Shown here one piece after another: positions 15,896 to 24,594 of a DNA stretch of 55,031 bases (the stretch's first letter is position 1; every line of letters begins with the position of its first letter). Source of the DNA: Halobacteriales archaeon QS_4_66_20. Lineage in GTDB: Archaea > Halobacteriota > Halobacteria > Halobacteriales > Haloarculaceae. The stretch lies in the NCBI GenBank assembly GCA_003021015.1, contig PXRK01000046.1, forward strand, positions 1 to 55,031, in the 5' to 3' direction. The notes under the pieces were generated by a model, which was not told the origin of the DNA, did no database searches, and saw only the letters and a program-made list of their open reading frames with translations. The translations under genes and the position numbers were made by a program.

Positions 15896-16116
15896 ATACG
15901 GTCGTTCGTGACTATACAGCCAGACGTGATTTACTCAAGCCGTGCCATCCCAAATCTCGTTTTCGGGGCACGACACAGCCGATGGACTGTCGTGGCACTG
16001 TCCGGAGTCACGTCTGGCTGTATATTATTGGAACTGCCTCGTCATATCGGGCGTTTGCCGGGCTGTGGCGCACGAACTGTGACACCGTAGCGGTACAGAG
16101 TCACGCACGACCGTCT
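15896..16116 (+). repeat. Dispersed element type E with a type F element inserted in it
   Basis: Left arm ATACGGTCGTTCGTGACT at 15896-15913, right arm AGTCACGCACGACCGTCT ending at 16116. Total 221 bp, of which 110 bp is the inner element, leaving one unit of 111 bp. A further copy of the left arm (15881-15897) stands immediately outside. The right end abuts the CPBP protease stop codon. Most of the 341-bp gap 15775-16115 is this composite. Confidence 0.75.
15914..16023 (-). repeat. Dispersed element type F nested inside type E
   Basis: Arms ATACAGCCAGACGTGATT and its complement; 110 bp; similar along its whole length to 10652-10762 in the opposite orientation. Confidence 0.8.
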
Positions 16117-16907
16117 CAGAGGCCGCCAGTCGCTTCGAGGTACAGCAGCGCGTAGATCGACACGTTCCACAGCGCGTGCATCGCGATCGGAACGAACAGG
16201 TTCTGGGTGAACTCGTAGGCGGCGCCGAGAGTGAGGCCGGCCGCGGCCGCGATGGCGACGTACACGAGCTGGCTGCCCGACCCCACGAGGGCGACGTAGT
16301 GGACCAGCCCAAAGACGGCCGACGCAGCCAGGACGCCGGGGACGATGCCGTACGCGCGGCGGAACCGGCCCTGGACGAGCCCGCGGAACAACAGCTCCTC
16401 GGCGGGGGCGTTCAACAGGACGACCACTGGGATCATGAACAGGTACAGGCCGGGGCTGTCCTTTCCGGCCTCGACCGCGGCGTTGTCGGCTGGTTCGAGG
16501 CCGAACTGCGCGAACAACGACTCCAGCGCGCTCAGCGATCCCACGAGGACGACGAATCCGACGACGATCACCGCGACGCTGCGCAGGGAGGGTACGCCCG
16601 CCGGGACGAGCGAGCGACAGTCCTGCCAGACGACGTAGCCCACACAGACCAGCAGGAACGACGCGAAGTGCACGCTCGTCGAGGTGACGTTCACCGCAAC
16701 TGGCGCCGACTCCTCGGTCAGCCCCGCGCCCGACAGCAGGCCGCGCGATAGCCCGACAAGCACGATTCCGACCATGAACGCGCCGGCGACCAGAAGCAGC
16801 GAGTGCGTGATCGCGCGCGTCCGCTCCTCGTGGCTGCCGAAGCGGAACAGCGGCCGCTCCGGCTCGGCGTCGACGACCGCGGGCTCACCCGCAGAGTCTG
16901 TCGTCAT
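16116..16907 (-). CDS. CPBP-family intramembrane metalloprotease
   Basis: A 263-residue membrane protein with about seven to eight helices. The conserved CPBP (Rce1/Abi) motifs are in order: PAEELLFRGLVQG (EExxxR), FGLVHYVAL (FxxxH) and MHALWNVSIY (HxxxN). These form the metal site of an intramembrane protease. Start at ATG 16907 after GGGAGAC; the ATG pair at 16940/16937 is possible. The TGA stop coincides with the end of a dispersed repeat. It converges toward the nob1 region and is separated from the downstream pgi gene. Its substrates are not known; some relatives modify prenylated proteins or bacteriocins. Confidence 0.88.
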   Translation of the reverse strand: MTTDSAGEPAVVDAEPERPLFRFGSHEERTRAITHSLLLVAGAFMVGIVLVGLSRGLLSGAGLTEESAPVAVNVTSTSVHFASFLLVCVGYVVWQDCRSLVPAGVPSLRSVAVIVVGFVVLVGSLSALESLFAQFGLEPADNAAVEAGKDSPGLYLFMIPVVVLLNAPAEELLFRGLVQGRFRRAYGIVPGVLAASAVFGLVHYVALVGSGSQLVYVAIAAAAGLTLGAAYEFTQNLFVPIAMHALWNVSIYALLYLEATGGL

Positions 16908-16997
16908 CGGCTCGTCTCCCCGTACTGGCTTCAGCATCAAGATTGCACCGGTGTCTCTCTCGCCTCGACGCTCCGGGGGAGCCCCGACTTCTCTGTC

Positions 16998-18299
16998 TCA
17001 CTCCACGACGAGGCGTTCCTTCCGGGCGACGGCCTCGGCTTCCTCGAACTCGCCGCCGCCCAGCAGGCCGCGTGCGGCGCGTTTCCCCCACTCGACGGCG
17101 GGCTGGGTGAACGTGTCGACCCCGTACAGCTCGCCGGCGAGGATGCAGGCGGCCTCCAGCCCGTACAGCAGTCGGCCGACCCCGGCCGCGTCGAGGCTGT
17201 CGACCTCGATCCGGACGTTCGGCCGGCCTGCCGCCGCCAGGCTCGCCTCCGTCGCCTCGAACTCCGCGTCCAGCAGCTCCCCCAGCCCCGTCCCGCCGAG
17301 ATACGCGAGGTCGTCGATCTCGGTTTCGGGAATCTCGCGGTCGGCTCGCTCGCGCGCCCGGACGAACGTCACCAGCTTGTCCCGCGGTCCGGCGCGGTAC
17401 AGCTGCAGCTGGGAGTGCTGGTCGGTCGCGCCGAGCGCGCGCACGGGCGTCTGACCCTGCCCGTCCTTGCCCAGGCTCTCGGCCCACAGCTGTGCGAACC
17501 ACTCTGCGAACGGCTCCAGCCGCTCGGCGTAGGGCAGCATCGCGTTGACGGTCGCCCCGCGCTGGTCGAGCGCGTACGCGACCGCGCCGTAGGCGTACGC
17601 GGGGCAGTCGAACAGCGAGTACGAGAGCGTTTCGGCGGCGTCCCTGCCGCCGGCGAGCACCGCCTCGACGTCGTGGCCCTGGATCGCCGCCGGGACGAGG
17701 CCGACCGTCGACAGGGCGGCGTACCGGCCGGGGACGCCGTCGGGCACCGGCAGCACCGGCAAGTCGTGGCGCTCGACCAGCGCGCGGAGCGGCCCATCCT
17801 CGCCCGTGGTGACGACCGTCCGCTCGCGCCAGTCGACGCCCGCCCGGTCCATCGCCTCCCGCACCACGAGGAAGTTCGCCAGCGTCTCGGCGGTCATCCC
17901 GGAGCGGGAGACGACGTTGACCGCCGTCCGCGACAGGTCGATCCCGTCCAGCAGCGCCGTCGTGTGTTCGGGGTCGACGTTGTCCAGCACGTAGTGCTCG
18001 GCGGTCGCCCGCTCGGCCCCGAGTGCCGTCGACACCGTCGCCGCGCCCAGCGCGCTGCCGCCGATGCCGACGGTGAGGACGGCGTCGCTATCGGCGACCG
18101 GCGCGACCGCATCCCTGATCGCCGCCGGATCGGTCGTCTCGGGGAGATTCAGCGCCGCGTACCCGAACTCGTCGTCCGCACGGCCCGCGCTGATGCGGTC
18201 GTGTGCGTCTCCGACGCGCTCGTCGAGGCGTTCCAGTTCGTCCCGGCTGAGGCCCGGATCGGCCACGGCCGCCAGGGCGTTCCCGATGTCCACTCTCAT
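16998..18299 (-). CDS. pgi: glucose-6-phosphate isomerase
   Basis: A 433-residue phosphoglucose isomerase of the SIS-domain superfamily (the PGI family proper, not the cupin type of some archaea). Visible signatures are LTVGIGGSALGAATVS near the N-terminus, the sugar-phosphate loop VVSRSGMTAETLANF, and GATDQHSQLQLYRAGPRDK, which is the PGI signature region. It interconverts glucose-6-P and fructose-6-P; in haloarchaea it serves gluconeogenesis and links fructose to glucose-based routes. ATG 18299 is the first in frame with family-like sequence. The sugar genes downstream on the same strand begin 100 bp away. Confidence 0.92.
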   Translation of the reverse strand: MRVDIGNALAAVADPGLSRDELERLDERVGDAHDRISAGRADDEFGYAALNLPETTDPAAIRDAVAPVADSDAVLTVGIGGSALGAATVSTALGAERATAEHYVLDNVDPEHTTALLDGIDLSRTAVNVVSRSGMTAETLANFLVVREAMDRAGVDWRERTVVTTGEDGPLRALVERHDLPVLPVPDGVPGRYAALSTVGLVPAAIQGHDVEAVLAGGRDAAETLSYSLFDCPAYAYGAVAYALDQRGATVNAMLPYAERLEPFAEWFAQLWAESLGKDGQGQTPVRALGATDQHSQLQLYRAGPRDKLVTFVRARERADREIPETEIDDLAYLGGTGLGELLDAEFEATEASLAAAGRPNVRIEVDSLDAAGVGRLLYGLEAACILAGELYGVDTFTQPAVEWGKRAARGLLGGGEFEEAEAVARKERLVVE

Positions 18300-18400
18300 A
18301 CTCCCGTTCTCGACCGGCACGCTGTTAGCTCTCACGGCTCATAGTCAGACTGCCGGTATGGGGCGTTGCACGTCCAGGATCAGTTCGGCAAAGGGCGTCA

Positions 18401-19636
18401 TCAGCCCTCGTCGAACAGCGTCTCGCCCTCGACCATGTGCTCGGCGACGGCGTCCATATCCAGCGTGACGCCGAGGCCGGGCTCCTCGGAGACGGTGACG
18501 TAGCCGTCCTCGATGACGGACTCGTTGACGAGGTCGCTCCACCAGTCGAGTTCGTAGCTGTGGAACTCCACCGCGAGCGCGTTGGGAATGGCCGCGCCGA
18601 CGTGGGCACTGGCCATCGTCGCCACCGGCGAGGAGACGTTGTGCATCGCCACCGGGACGTAGTACTGGTTCGCCACGTCCGCGATCGTGCGGGTCTCGCG
18701 CATCCCGCCGACCTTCGGCATGTCCGGCGCGACGATGTCGACGGCCTGCTGTTCGAGCAGGCGGCGGTGCTCGGTGACGCGGTAGCGGTTCTCGCCGGCC
18801 GCGATCGGCGTCGTCGTCGCCTCCGTGACCGCCGCCTGGACGTCGAGGTTCTCCGGCGGGACCGGATCTTCGAGCCACCAGACGTCGTACTCCTCGAGCG
18901 CGTCGGCGAGCCGGTCGGCGGAGTTTTTCGAGAACGTCCAGTGACAGTCGAATGCGACGTCGGCCCGGTCTTTCACGCGCTCGGTCACCTCCCGGACGAT
19001 CGCTTCCTTGTGGCGGATCTCGCCCGGCCGGAGGTGGCGGTTGGCGCGGTCCTTCTCCAGGCCCGACGGCACGTCGAGGTCGAACTTCAGCGCGTCGTAG
19101 CCCAGTTCGTCGACGACCCGCTCGGCCTCGTCGGCGCAGGCCGCGGGGTCGGCCTCCTGTTCGGTGTGGCAATCGCAGTAGACGCGCACCTCGTCGCGGT
19201 ACTTCCCGCCGAGGAGCTGGTAGGCCGGCACGTCCAGCAGCGTCCCGGCGAGGTCGTGCAGCGCCACCTCGATCCCCGAGATGGCCGTCACGGTCACGCC
19301 CTCGACGGAGCCCTCGCCGGACATCTTCTGGACCAGGTGCTCGTACAGGCGGTCGACGTCCAGCGGGTTCTCGCCGACGATGAACGGCGTCATCCGGTCG
19401 ATCAACTCGGGGACGCCCGCCCCCCAGTACGCCTCGCCGGTGCCGACAACGCCCGCGTCCGTGTACACCCGCACGAGCGTCCACGGGAAGTTGCCGTCGA
19501 CCATCGTCGTCTGGATGTCCGTGATCTCGACGTCGCGAGCCCCTCGCGAGTCTGTTACGCCCATCGCCTCCGAGGAGAGATCCCGCATCGTGTACTCCGC
19601 GTTCGGATCGCGCAACTGCCGGTAATCCCTGGTCAT
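18401..19636 (-). CDS. gnaD: gluconate/xylonate-type sugar-acid dehydratase (enolase superfamily)
   Basis: A 411-residue member of the mandelate racemase/enolase superfamily. The capping domain (VEITDIQTTMVDGNFPWTLV) is followed by the barrel with ALKFDLDVPSG, DVAFDCHWTFS, WWLEDPVPPEN and IAAGENRYR, which supply the Mg2+ ligands and the acid/base residues, then MHNVSSPVATMASAHVGAAI. It closely resembles haloarchaeal GnaD/XacD enzymes, which dehydrate D-gluconate or D-xylonate to 2-keto-3-deoxy acids. Glucose dehydrogenase and TrmB are encoded about 600 bp away, so gluconate in the semi-phosphorylative Entner-Doudoroff pathway is the likely substrate; xylonate cannot be excluded. A TACT-N7-GAGTA site lies about 40-55 bp upstream. 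Confidence 0.85.
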   Translation of the reverse strand: MTRDYRQLRDPNAEYTMRDLSSEAMGVTDSRGARDVEITDIQTTMVDGNFPWTLVRVYTDAGVVGTGEAYWGAGVPELIDRMTPFIVGENPLDVDRLYEHLVQKMSGEGSVEGVTVTAISGIEVALHDLAGTLLDVPAYQLLGGKYRDEVRVYCDCHTEQEADPAACADEAERVVDELGYDALKFDLDVPSGLEKDRANRHLRPGEIRHKEAIVREVTERVKDRADVAFDCHWTFSKNSADRLADALEEYDVWWLEDPVPPENLDVQAAVTEATTTPIAAGENRYRVTEHRRLLEQQAVDIVAPDMPKVGGMRETRTIADVANQYYVPVAMHNVSSPVATMASAHVGAAIPNALAVEFHSYELDWWSDLVNESVIEDGYVTVSEEPGLGVTLDMDAVAEHMVEGETLFDEG

Positions 19637-19676
19637 GGGCTATCCTCTGTCGTGGACCGCCATAGTTCTGATGTCT

Positions 19677-19692
19677 TACTCGCGTCCGAGTA
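19677..19692 (-). promoter_or_regulatory. TrmB-like operator in front of gnaD
   Basis: TACT-CGCGTCC-GAGTA fits the TACT-N7/8-GAGTA motif reported for Halobacterium TrmB. It starts 41 bases upstream of the gnaD start codon on the minus strand, in the promoter zone, and trmB itself is 1.7 kb away. Binding is inferred from the match, not shown. Confidence 0.55.
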
Positions 19693-19697
19693 ATCTT

Positions 19698-19847
19698 TCA
19701 TACAATCACCGTCCCGTCGGCAGTCTCGGTCGTCCCGTAGCCGAACTCGTTTGCCGCCTCGCCGTCGTAGCTGTGCCCGAGACAGCCCGCGAGCGCGCCC
19801 AGCAGCGCCGTCCCCGCGCCGGCGAGGTACATCCGTCTGTCCACCAT
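19698..19847 (-). CDS. tiny predicted lipoprotein
   Basis: A 49-residue frame starting at ATG 19847 with MVDRRMYLAGAGTALLGALAGC, a hydrophobic segment ending in a lipobox-like ALAGC, then an acidic tail of about 26 residues. It could be a small lipid-anchored protein. The arginine pair near the N-terminus would allow Tat export, as is usual for haloarchaeal lipoproteins. It is short and unsupported by a known family. Confidence 0.4.
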   Translation of the reverse strand: MVDRRMYLAGAGTALLGALAGCLGHSYDGEAANEFGYGTTETADGTVIV

Positions 19848-19942
19848 CGCCGGATCTTGGGCACGAGCGGTGAAAAGTCCGACGCGCACCCCACCCGCCG
19901 TATCCGGTAGAGTTTCGTGGGTGAACGCCCACAGCACACACG

Positions 19943-20167
19943 ATGAGAGAGCGCCTGCGCGAGGTGCTGCCACACTACCTCGCGATGTTCATGCTGATCT
20001 GGCTCGTGCTCGGCATCGTCCGGCGCAACGTCGGCCAGCTCGACTTCTGGGTCGAGATCCTGGTGCTGACGCTGGTCTGTTTCGCGTACATGCTGCTGGT
20101 GCAGGCCCTCGGCATCGCGCCGAGTCACTGGCAGGGCGGGTTCGGCGACCGACCCCCCGAAGAGTGA
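19943..20167 (+). CDS. small two-helix membrane protein
   Basis: A 74-residue protein with two membrane helices (HYLAMFMLIWLVLGIVRR and WVEILVLTLVCFAYMLLVQA) and a C-terminal acidic tail. No family recognised. It is divergent from the lipoprotein frame and lies upstream of glucose dehydrogenase by about 100 bp, with its own start after GAACGCCCAC. Confidence 0.65.
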   Translation: MRERLREVLPHYLAMFMLIWLVLGIVRRNVGQLDFWVEILVLTLVCFAYMLLVQALGIAPSHWQGGFGDRPPEE

Positions 20168-20232
20168 CGGAGAACACGGCATTCCGGCGGCTGACGGCGT
20201 CCCAGACGCTCTAGAATTTACTCAGAAACCGG

Positions 20233-20243
20233 TAAATATTTTT
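20233..20243 (+). promoter_or_regulatory. TATA box of glucose dehydrogenase
   Basis: TAAATATTTTT lies 23-33 bases ahead of the gdh ATG in otherwise GC-rich DNA, a spacing that fits a leaderless or short-leader haloarchaeal transcript. A partial TACT-like half-site (TACTCAGAAACC) precedes it at 20219-20230. Confidence 0.6.
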
Positions 20244-20265
20244 CCCCGTGCGATCTACTGTGGGT

Positions 20266-21327
20266 ATGAAAGCCATCGGCATCCGAACGGGCGCGAGCGA
20301 GCCCGAGTTGCTGGAGGTTCCGCGACCCGACCCGGAATCGGGCCAGGCGCTGGTCCGGACGCTCCGGGTGGGAGTCGACGGGACCGACCGCGAGGTGATC
20401 GAGGGGGGCCACGGCGGCTTTCCCGAGGGCGAGGACTACCTCGTGCTCGGCCACGAGGCCGTCGGGGTCGTCGAAGACCCGAACGGCACCCGCTTCGAAG
20501 CCGGGGACGTCGTTGTGCCGACCGTCCGCCGGCCGCCGGCCGGGGGGGAGAACGGCTACTTCGCCCGCGGCGAGGCGGACATGGCGCCGCCCGAGAAGAC
20601 CGTCGAGCGCGGCATCGACGGCGCCCACGGGTTCATGAGCGAGTACTTCCTCAGCGAGGAGCGGTTCCTGATCGAGGCCCCCCCGGAACTCGCCCCGCGG
20701 GGGTTTCTGATCGAGCCGATCAGCATCACCGAGAAGGCGCTCGAACTGGCCTACGCCGCCCGCTCGACGTTCGAGTGGGAGCCCGACACCGCGGCGGTGC
20801 TGGGCAACGGCTCACTGGGGCTGCTCACCGTCGCGATGCTGGCCCGGGAGATGGACGTCTACTGCCTGGGCCGGCGCGACCGGCCGGATCCAACCATCGA
20901 TTTCATCGAGGCGCAGGGCGGGACGTACGTCGACTCCCGGAAGACGCCGGTCGAGCAGATTCCCGAGGAGTACGAACCCGTCGACCTGGTGTACGAGGCG
21001 ACTGGGTACGCGAAACACGCCATCACGAGCCTGTACGCGCTCGCGCCGAACGGCGTCGCGGCGCTGCTGGGCATCCCCGGGGACTGGGAGTTCGAGATCG
21101 ACGGCGGCCGCTTCCAACGGGAGTTCGTGATGGAGAACAAGGCGATGGTCGGCAGCGTGAACTCGGGGCCCGAACAGTTCCGGGCGGCGACCGGGACGCT
21201 CGCGGACCTTCCCGCGGACGCGCTCGACGACCTCGTGACACGGGTCGTCGACTACCGAAAGTTCGAGGGTGCGTTCGAGCAGTCAGACGACGTGATCAAG
21301 ACCGCCGTCCAGTTCGGGGAGCGATGA
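20266..21327 (+). CDS. gdh: glucose 1-dehydrogenase (MDR family)
   Basis: A 353-residue zinc-dependent medium-chain dehydrogenase. The N-terminal catalytic domain contains VGVDGTDREVIEGGHGGFPEG and the LVLGHEAVG block (catalytic zinc His), then APPELAPRGFLIEPISITEKAL with the Glu typical of archaeal GDH. The nucleotide domain has VLGNGSLGLLTVAMLAREMD and GRRDRPDP, whose arginines suggest NADP+ preference. It oxidises glucose to gluconolactone, the first step of the haloarchaeal semi-phosphorylative Entner-Doudoroff pathway. ATG 20266 matches the family start; an upstream ATG at 20248 lies too close to the TATA box. Confidence 0.92.
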   Translation: MKAIGIRTGASEPELLEVPRPDPESGQALVRTLRVGVDGTDREVIEGGHGGFPEGEDYLVLGHEAVGVVEDPNGTRFEAGDVVVPTVRRPPAGGENGYFARGEADMAPPEKTVERGIDGAHGFMSEYFLSEERFLIEAPPELAPRGFLIEPISITEKALELAYAARSTFEWEPDTAAVLGNGSLGLLTVAMLAREMDVYCLGRRDRPDPTIDFIEAQGGTYVDSRKTPVEQIPEEYEPVDLVYEATGYAKHAITSLYALAPNGVAALLGIPGDWEFEIDGGRFQREFVMENKAMVGSVNSGPEQFRAATGTLADLPADALDDLVTRVVDYRKFEGAFEQSDDVIKTAVQFGER

Positions 21328-21399
21328 GCGGGTCGACAGACCTCCCGACGGCAGCGAGCATGGGCAGGCTATTTATCCGTCTGCCACGAGGGCCCTGAC

Positions 21400-22461
21400 A
21401 TGGACGAGGACGACATGTACAGGCAGCTCGAAGCGGTGGGGGCGCAGTTCGACTTCGGGGAGTACGAGGCGAAGGCGTACGTCACGATCCTCGAACACGG
21501 CAGCCTCACTGCGCCGGAGGTCGCCGAGAAGACGGACATCCCGCAGCCGCGGGTGTACGACACCGTCAGGAGCCTCGCGGACAACGGCCTGATCGAACTC
21601 CACGAATCCCGGCCGATGCGGGTGGTCGCGGTCGATCCCGAGGACGCCTTCACCGACATCCGCTCGACGCTCGACGACCTCGTCACGGACCTCTCCGAGC
21701 GGTTCCGCGCGCCGGCCCGGGACGCCGAAGCAGTGTCGTTCGTCACCTCCCGGCAGACGATCCGCCGGTACCTCGAGGATGTCATCTCCACCGCGGAGTA
21801 CGAACTCGTGATCTCGCTGACGCCGAGCCTCCTCTCGCGGTACGAGGAGGAACTGATCGAGCGCCGCGAGGCCGGCGTCACCATCGAGCTGCTGGTCGCG
21901 CCGGCCGTGGACATCCCCGACCCCGAGGAGTACGACTACACGAAGGTCGCGACGACGACCCGCGCCCGCCGCGGGGTGACGACGCCGGTCGTCGCCGTCG
22001 CCGACGGCAGCTACTCGGTGTACACCCCCAACGACGCGCTCGACGCCGGCGACGAGAGCTACGGCGTGATCTTCAGCCGCTCCGAACTCGGGTTCCTGGT
22101 GTCGGCGTTTCTCAACACTGTGGTCTGGAGCTCCTCGAAGAAGATCGCCGAGCCGGCGGACGAGCTCCCGTTCCCCCGACGGTACGCGACCATGCGCCGC
22201 TGCGTCCAGGATCTGGTCGGCACGAACGGCGAGCTGTACGCCACCGTCGAGGGCCGCGACGTCGAAACTGCCGAGTGGGCCACCGTCTCCGGCCGCGTCG
22301 TCGACGTCTCGGCCGGCACCAACCGCGAAACGGCGTCGATCACGATCGACAGCGACGATGGCCGCGTCGCCGTCGGCGGACAGCTTGCCGCCCTCGAGGA
22401 CGTCGAATCCTACGAGATCGCCGTCGGCCGCGACGAACCACCCGAACTGGACCTGACCTGA
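21400..22461 (+). CDS. trmB: TrmB-family sugar-metabolism regulator
   Basis: A 353-residue transcription regulator. Residues about 10-80 are a winged helix-turn-helix (FGEYEAKAYVTILEHGSLTA, then PEVAEKTDIPQPRVYDTVRS). This is followed by a phospholipase-D-like central domain (SFVTSRQTIRRYLEDVIS onward) and a C-terminal sugar-binding domain (about 245-353). TrmB proteins repress or activate glycolytic and gluconeogenic genes in response to sugars. The position 72 bases after gdh and 1.8 kb from gnaD, together with a TrmB-type site in front of gnaD, suggests it controls this local Entner-Doudoroff set. Confidence 0.9.
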   Translation: MDEDDMYRQLEAVGAQFDFGEYEAKAYVTILEHGSLTAPEVAEKTDIPQPRVYDTVRSLADNGLIELHESRPMRVVAVDPEDAFTDIRSTLDDLVTDLSERFRAPARDAEAVSFVTSRQTIRRYLEDVISTAEYELVISLTPSLLSRYEEELIERREAGVTIELLVAPAVDIPDPEEYDYTKVATTTRARRGVTTPVVAVADGSYSVYTPNDALDAGDESYGVIFSRSELGFLVSAFLNTVVWSSSKKIAEPADELPFPRRYATMRRCVQDLVGTNGELYATVEGRDVETAEWATVSGRVVDVSAGTNRETASITIDSDDGRVAVGGQLAALEDVESYEIAVGRDEPPELDLT

Positions 22462-22470
22462 TCGCCGCTG

Positions 22471-22552
22471 ATAGTGATTATTGTGAGTCATTCCGGGATC
22501 GATCGCACGACTGCGTGCGGTCGACCCGGTACACAGTCACAATAATCACTAT
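22471..22552 (+). repeat. Dispersed element, 82-bp subgroup
   Basis: Arms ATAGTGATTATTGTGAGT and ACTGTGATTATTGTGACT-type complement (right arm ends AATAATCACTAT). It is flanked by TGA on both sides (22469-22471 and 22552-22554). It begins 10 bases after the trmB stop. Confidence 0.8.
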
Positions 22553-22629
22553 GAGGCGCTGTTCAAAATAATAATTCATCTCCGAGTAAATTCGTAGCAC
22601 TTAACTAGCGTTCGATACAACTACCAGGT

Positions 22630-23088
22630 ATGGGACTAGACACAGTTCTCGTCGCAGTCGGCGACAAGGACAAGGATCGACTTGAAGCGCTCGCCGCGAC
22701 GGCGGCCGACATCGCGGAGCCGGCCGGTGCGACGGTGGAGCTGGCGCACGTGTTCACCGAGGAGGAGTACGAGCGCGCGAAAGACCAGCTGGATTTCGAC
22801 GACCAGAGCGAGGTGACTCCGGCCGAGGTCGCCAAGCGGTACGTGACGATCAGGGAGATGGGGGACCGCCTGGACGAGGCTGGCGTGCGTTTTGGCTGGC
22901 ACGGGAGCCTGAGCAACGGCACCTCCGAGGGCGAGCGGATCGTCGAACTGGCGGAGACGGTCGACGCCGACCTGATCGTCGTCGGCGGCCGCAAGCGTTC
23001 GCCGGCCGGGAAGGCGATCTTCGGCTCGACCGCCCAGGAGGTCATGCTCAACTCCCCCTGTCCGGTGACGTTCGTCCGCGGCGACTGA
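22630..23088 (+). CDS. universal stress protein (UspA family)
   Basis: A 152-residue single Usp domain. Beta strand 1 TVLVAVGDKDKDRLEALAAT and the ATP-binding loop VGGRKRSPAGKAIFGSTAQE followed by VMLNSPCPVTFVRG are visible (GxxxxG-9-G-S/T type), so it probably binds ATP. AT-rich DNA upstream (22555-22600) carries the promoter. Haloarchaea hold many such paralogs with unclear individual roles. It is a single gene. Confidence 0.88.
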   Translation: MGLDTVLVAVGDKDKDRLEALAATAADIAEPAGATVELAHVFTEEEYERAKDQLDFDDQSEVTPAEVAKRYVTIREMGDRLDEAGVRFGWHGSLSNGTSEGERIVELAETVDADLIVVGGRKRSPAGKAIFGSTAQEVMLNSPCPVTFVRGD

Positions 23089-23141
23089 TCCGAGCTCCGG
23101 GCCACCGCCAGAGCTAACTGGCAACGCGCCGACTCGGGACT

Positions 23142-24122
23142 GTGCAGTATACACAGCTCGGCTCGACGGGCCTCGAGGTTTCGCGGCTCTGTCTGGGCTG
23201 TATGAACTTCGGCAGCGACGCGGCGTGGATGCTCGACGACCGGGGGGAAAGCGTCGATCTCATCCACCGCGCACTCGACGGCGGCATCAACTTTCTGGAC
23301 ACCGCCAACGTCTACTCACACGGCGAGTCCGAGGAGATCGTCGGCGAGGCCATCGCCAGCCGCAACCGCGAGGAACTCGTCGTGGCGACGAAGGTGTTCG
23401 GCGAGATGCGCGACGGGCCCAACGGCAGCGGGCTCTCGCGGAAGCACATCATCGACCAGGCGTACGCGAGCATCGACCGCCTTGGGGTCGAGTACATCGA
23501 CCTCTACCAGATCCACCGCTTCGACGAGGGCACGCCGGTCGAGGAGACGCTGTCGGCGCTGACCCACCTCGTCGACGAGGGCGTGGTCCGCTATCTGGGC
23601 GCGAGCACGATGAGCAGCTACCAGTTTGCGAAAATGCTGTACACCGCTGACCTCGGGGGGGACGAGCGGTTCGTCTCGATGCAGCCCGAGTACAACGCCG
23701 TCGACAGACACGAGGAGGCGAACCTCCTGCCCGTCTGCGAGGGCGAGAACATCGGTGTAATCCCGTGGTCGCCGCTGGCGGGCGGGTTCCTGACGGGCAA
23801 GTACGACCGCGACGGCGACGTGCCGGAGGGGACGCGGGCGGCCGACGACGAGTACACGCAAAACCGGTTCCGCGAGGAGAACTGGGCGGTGCTGGACGAG
23901 ATCGAGGCGATCGCCGACGCGCGGGACGCGTCGATGGCGCAGGTCGCGCTCGCGTGGCTGCTCGCACGGGACGTCGTCGACGCGCCGATCATCGGCCCGC
24001 GGACCGAGGAGCACCTCGACGACGCGCTCGGTGCGGTCGACCTCTCGCTCGACGCCGATGAGGTCGAGCGCATCGCGGCGCCGAAGACGCCGCGCTGGCC
24101 GGCACCGGACAAGGATACCTGA
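23142..24122 (+). CDS. aldo/keto reductase
   Basis: A 326-residue NADPH-dependent aldo/keto reductase. It shows the barrel and catalytic tetrad: GGINFLDTANVYSHGESEE (Asp and Tyr), VVATKVFGEM (Lys), and LYQIHRFDEGTPVEETL (His). The C-terminal cofactor-binding part is IIGPRTEEHLDDAL. It starts with GTG 23142 at the typical MQYTQLGSTGLEVSRLCLG beginning. The substrate is unknown; members of this group act on aldehydes, ketones or sugars. It is 53 bases after the Usp gene on the same strand and may be co-transcribed. Confidence 0.9.
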   Translation: MQYTQLGSTGLEVSRLCLGCMNFGSDAAWMLDDRGESVDLIHRALDGGINFLDTANVYSHGESEEIVGEAIASRNREELVVATKVFGEMRDGPNGSGLSRKHIIDQAYASIDRLGVEYIDLYQIHRFDEGTPVEETLSALTHLVDEGVVRYLGASTMSSYQFAKMLYTADLGGDERFVSMQPEYNAVDRHEEANLLPVCEGENIGVIPWSPLAGGFLTGKYDRDGDVPEGTRAADDEYTQNRFREENWAVLDEIEAIADARDASMAQVALAWLLARDVVDAPIIGPRTEEHLDDALGAVDLSLDADEVERIAAPKTPRWPAPDKDT

Positions 24123-24161
24123 CGGCCCCGACGCAGGGGCGTCCGCCCGCGCGGTGGGGAA

Positions 24162-24533
24162 TCAGTGCTGGAACAGGTCCCGGTGGACCGCGACGTAGAG
24201 CGCGACGACGAGCGCGACGACCATGCCGATCGCGTCCGCCTGTACGATCCGGACGACCGCACTGAGCAGGTACAGCGCGATGGTGGCGTACCACGCCCAC
24301 GGCGTGAGCCCTACGAGGGCGAGCATCGTCACCGCCTGGGCGAGGGCCAGGACCACGAGTCCGGCCCCGAGCGCCGTCCCGACAGCCCCGGCGGCGAGCA
24401 GGCTCACGCCAGCCAGCAGGGAGAACACGGCGCCGAGGAGGCCGAGCACCGCGATCACCCAAATGCCCGTCGGCGTCTCCGGCGCGTCGCTGTAGGTCGG
24501 CTGGTCCACGGACCGGGAATCGTCGGTCACCAT
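24162..24533 (-). CDS. four-helix membrane protein
   Basis: A 123-residue protein with a polar, acidic N-terminus (about 22 residues) and four hydrophobic segments, from GIWVIAVLGLLGAVFSLLAG to IGMVVALVVALYVAVHRDLF. This layout is frequent in haloarchaeal proteins of unknown function. It converges with the aldo/keto reductase gene. I do not recognise a named family. Confidence 0.7.
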   Translation of the reverse strand: MVTDDSRSVDQPTYSDAPETPTGIWVIAVLGLLGAVFSLLAGVSLLAAGAVGTALGAGLVVLALAQAVTMLALVGLTPWAWYATIALYLLSAVVRIVQADAIGMVVALVVALYVAVHRDLFQH

Positions 24534-24594
24534 ATGCGACTGTCAGTCGGAGTGATTAAAAAGCACGTCGGTAGCTCAAATCGCCACTTGACTG

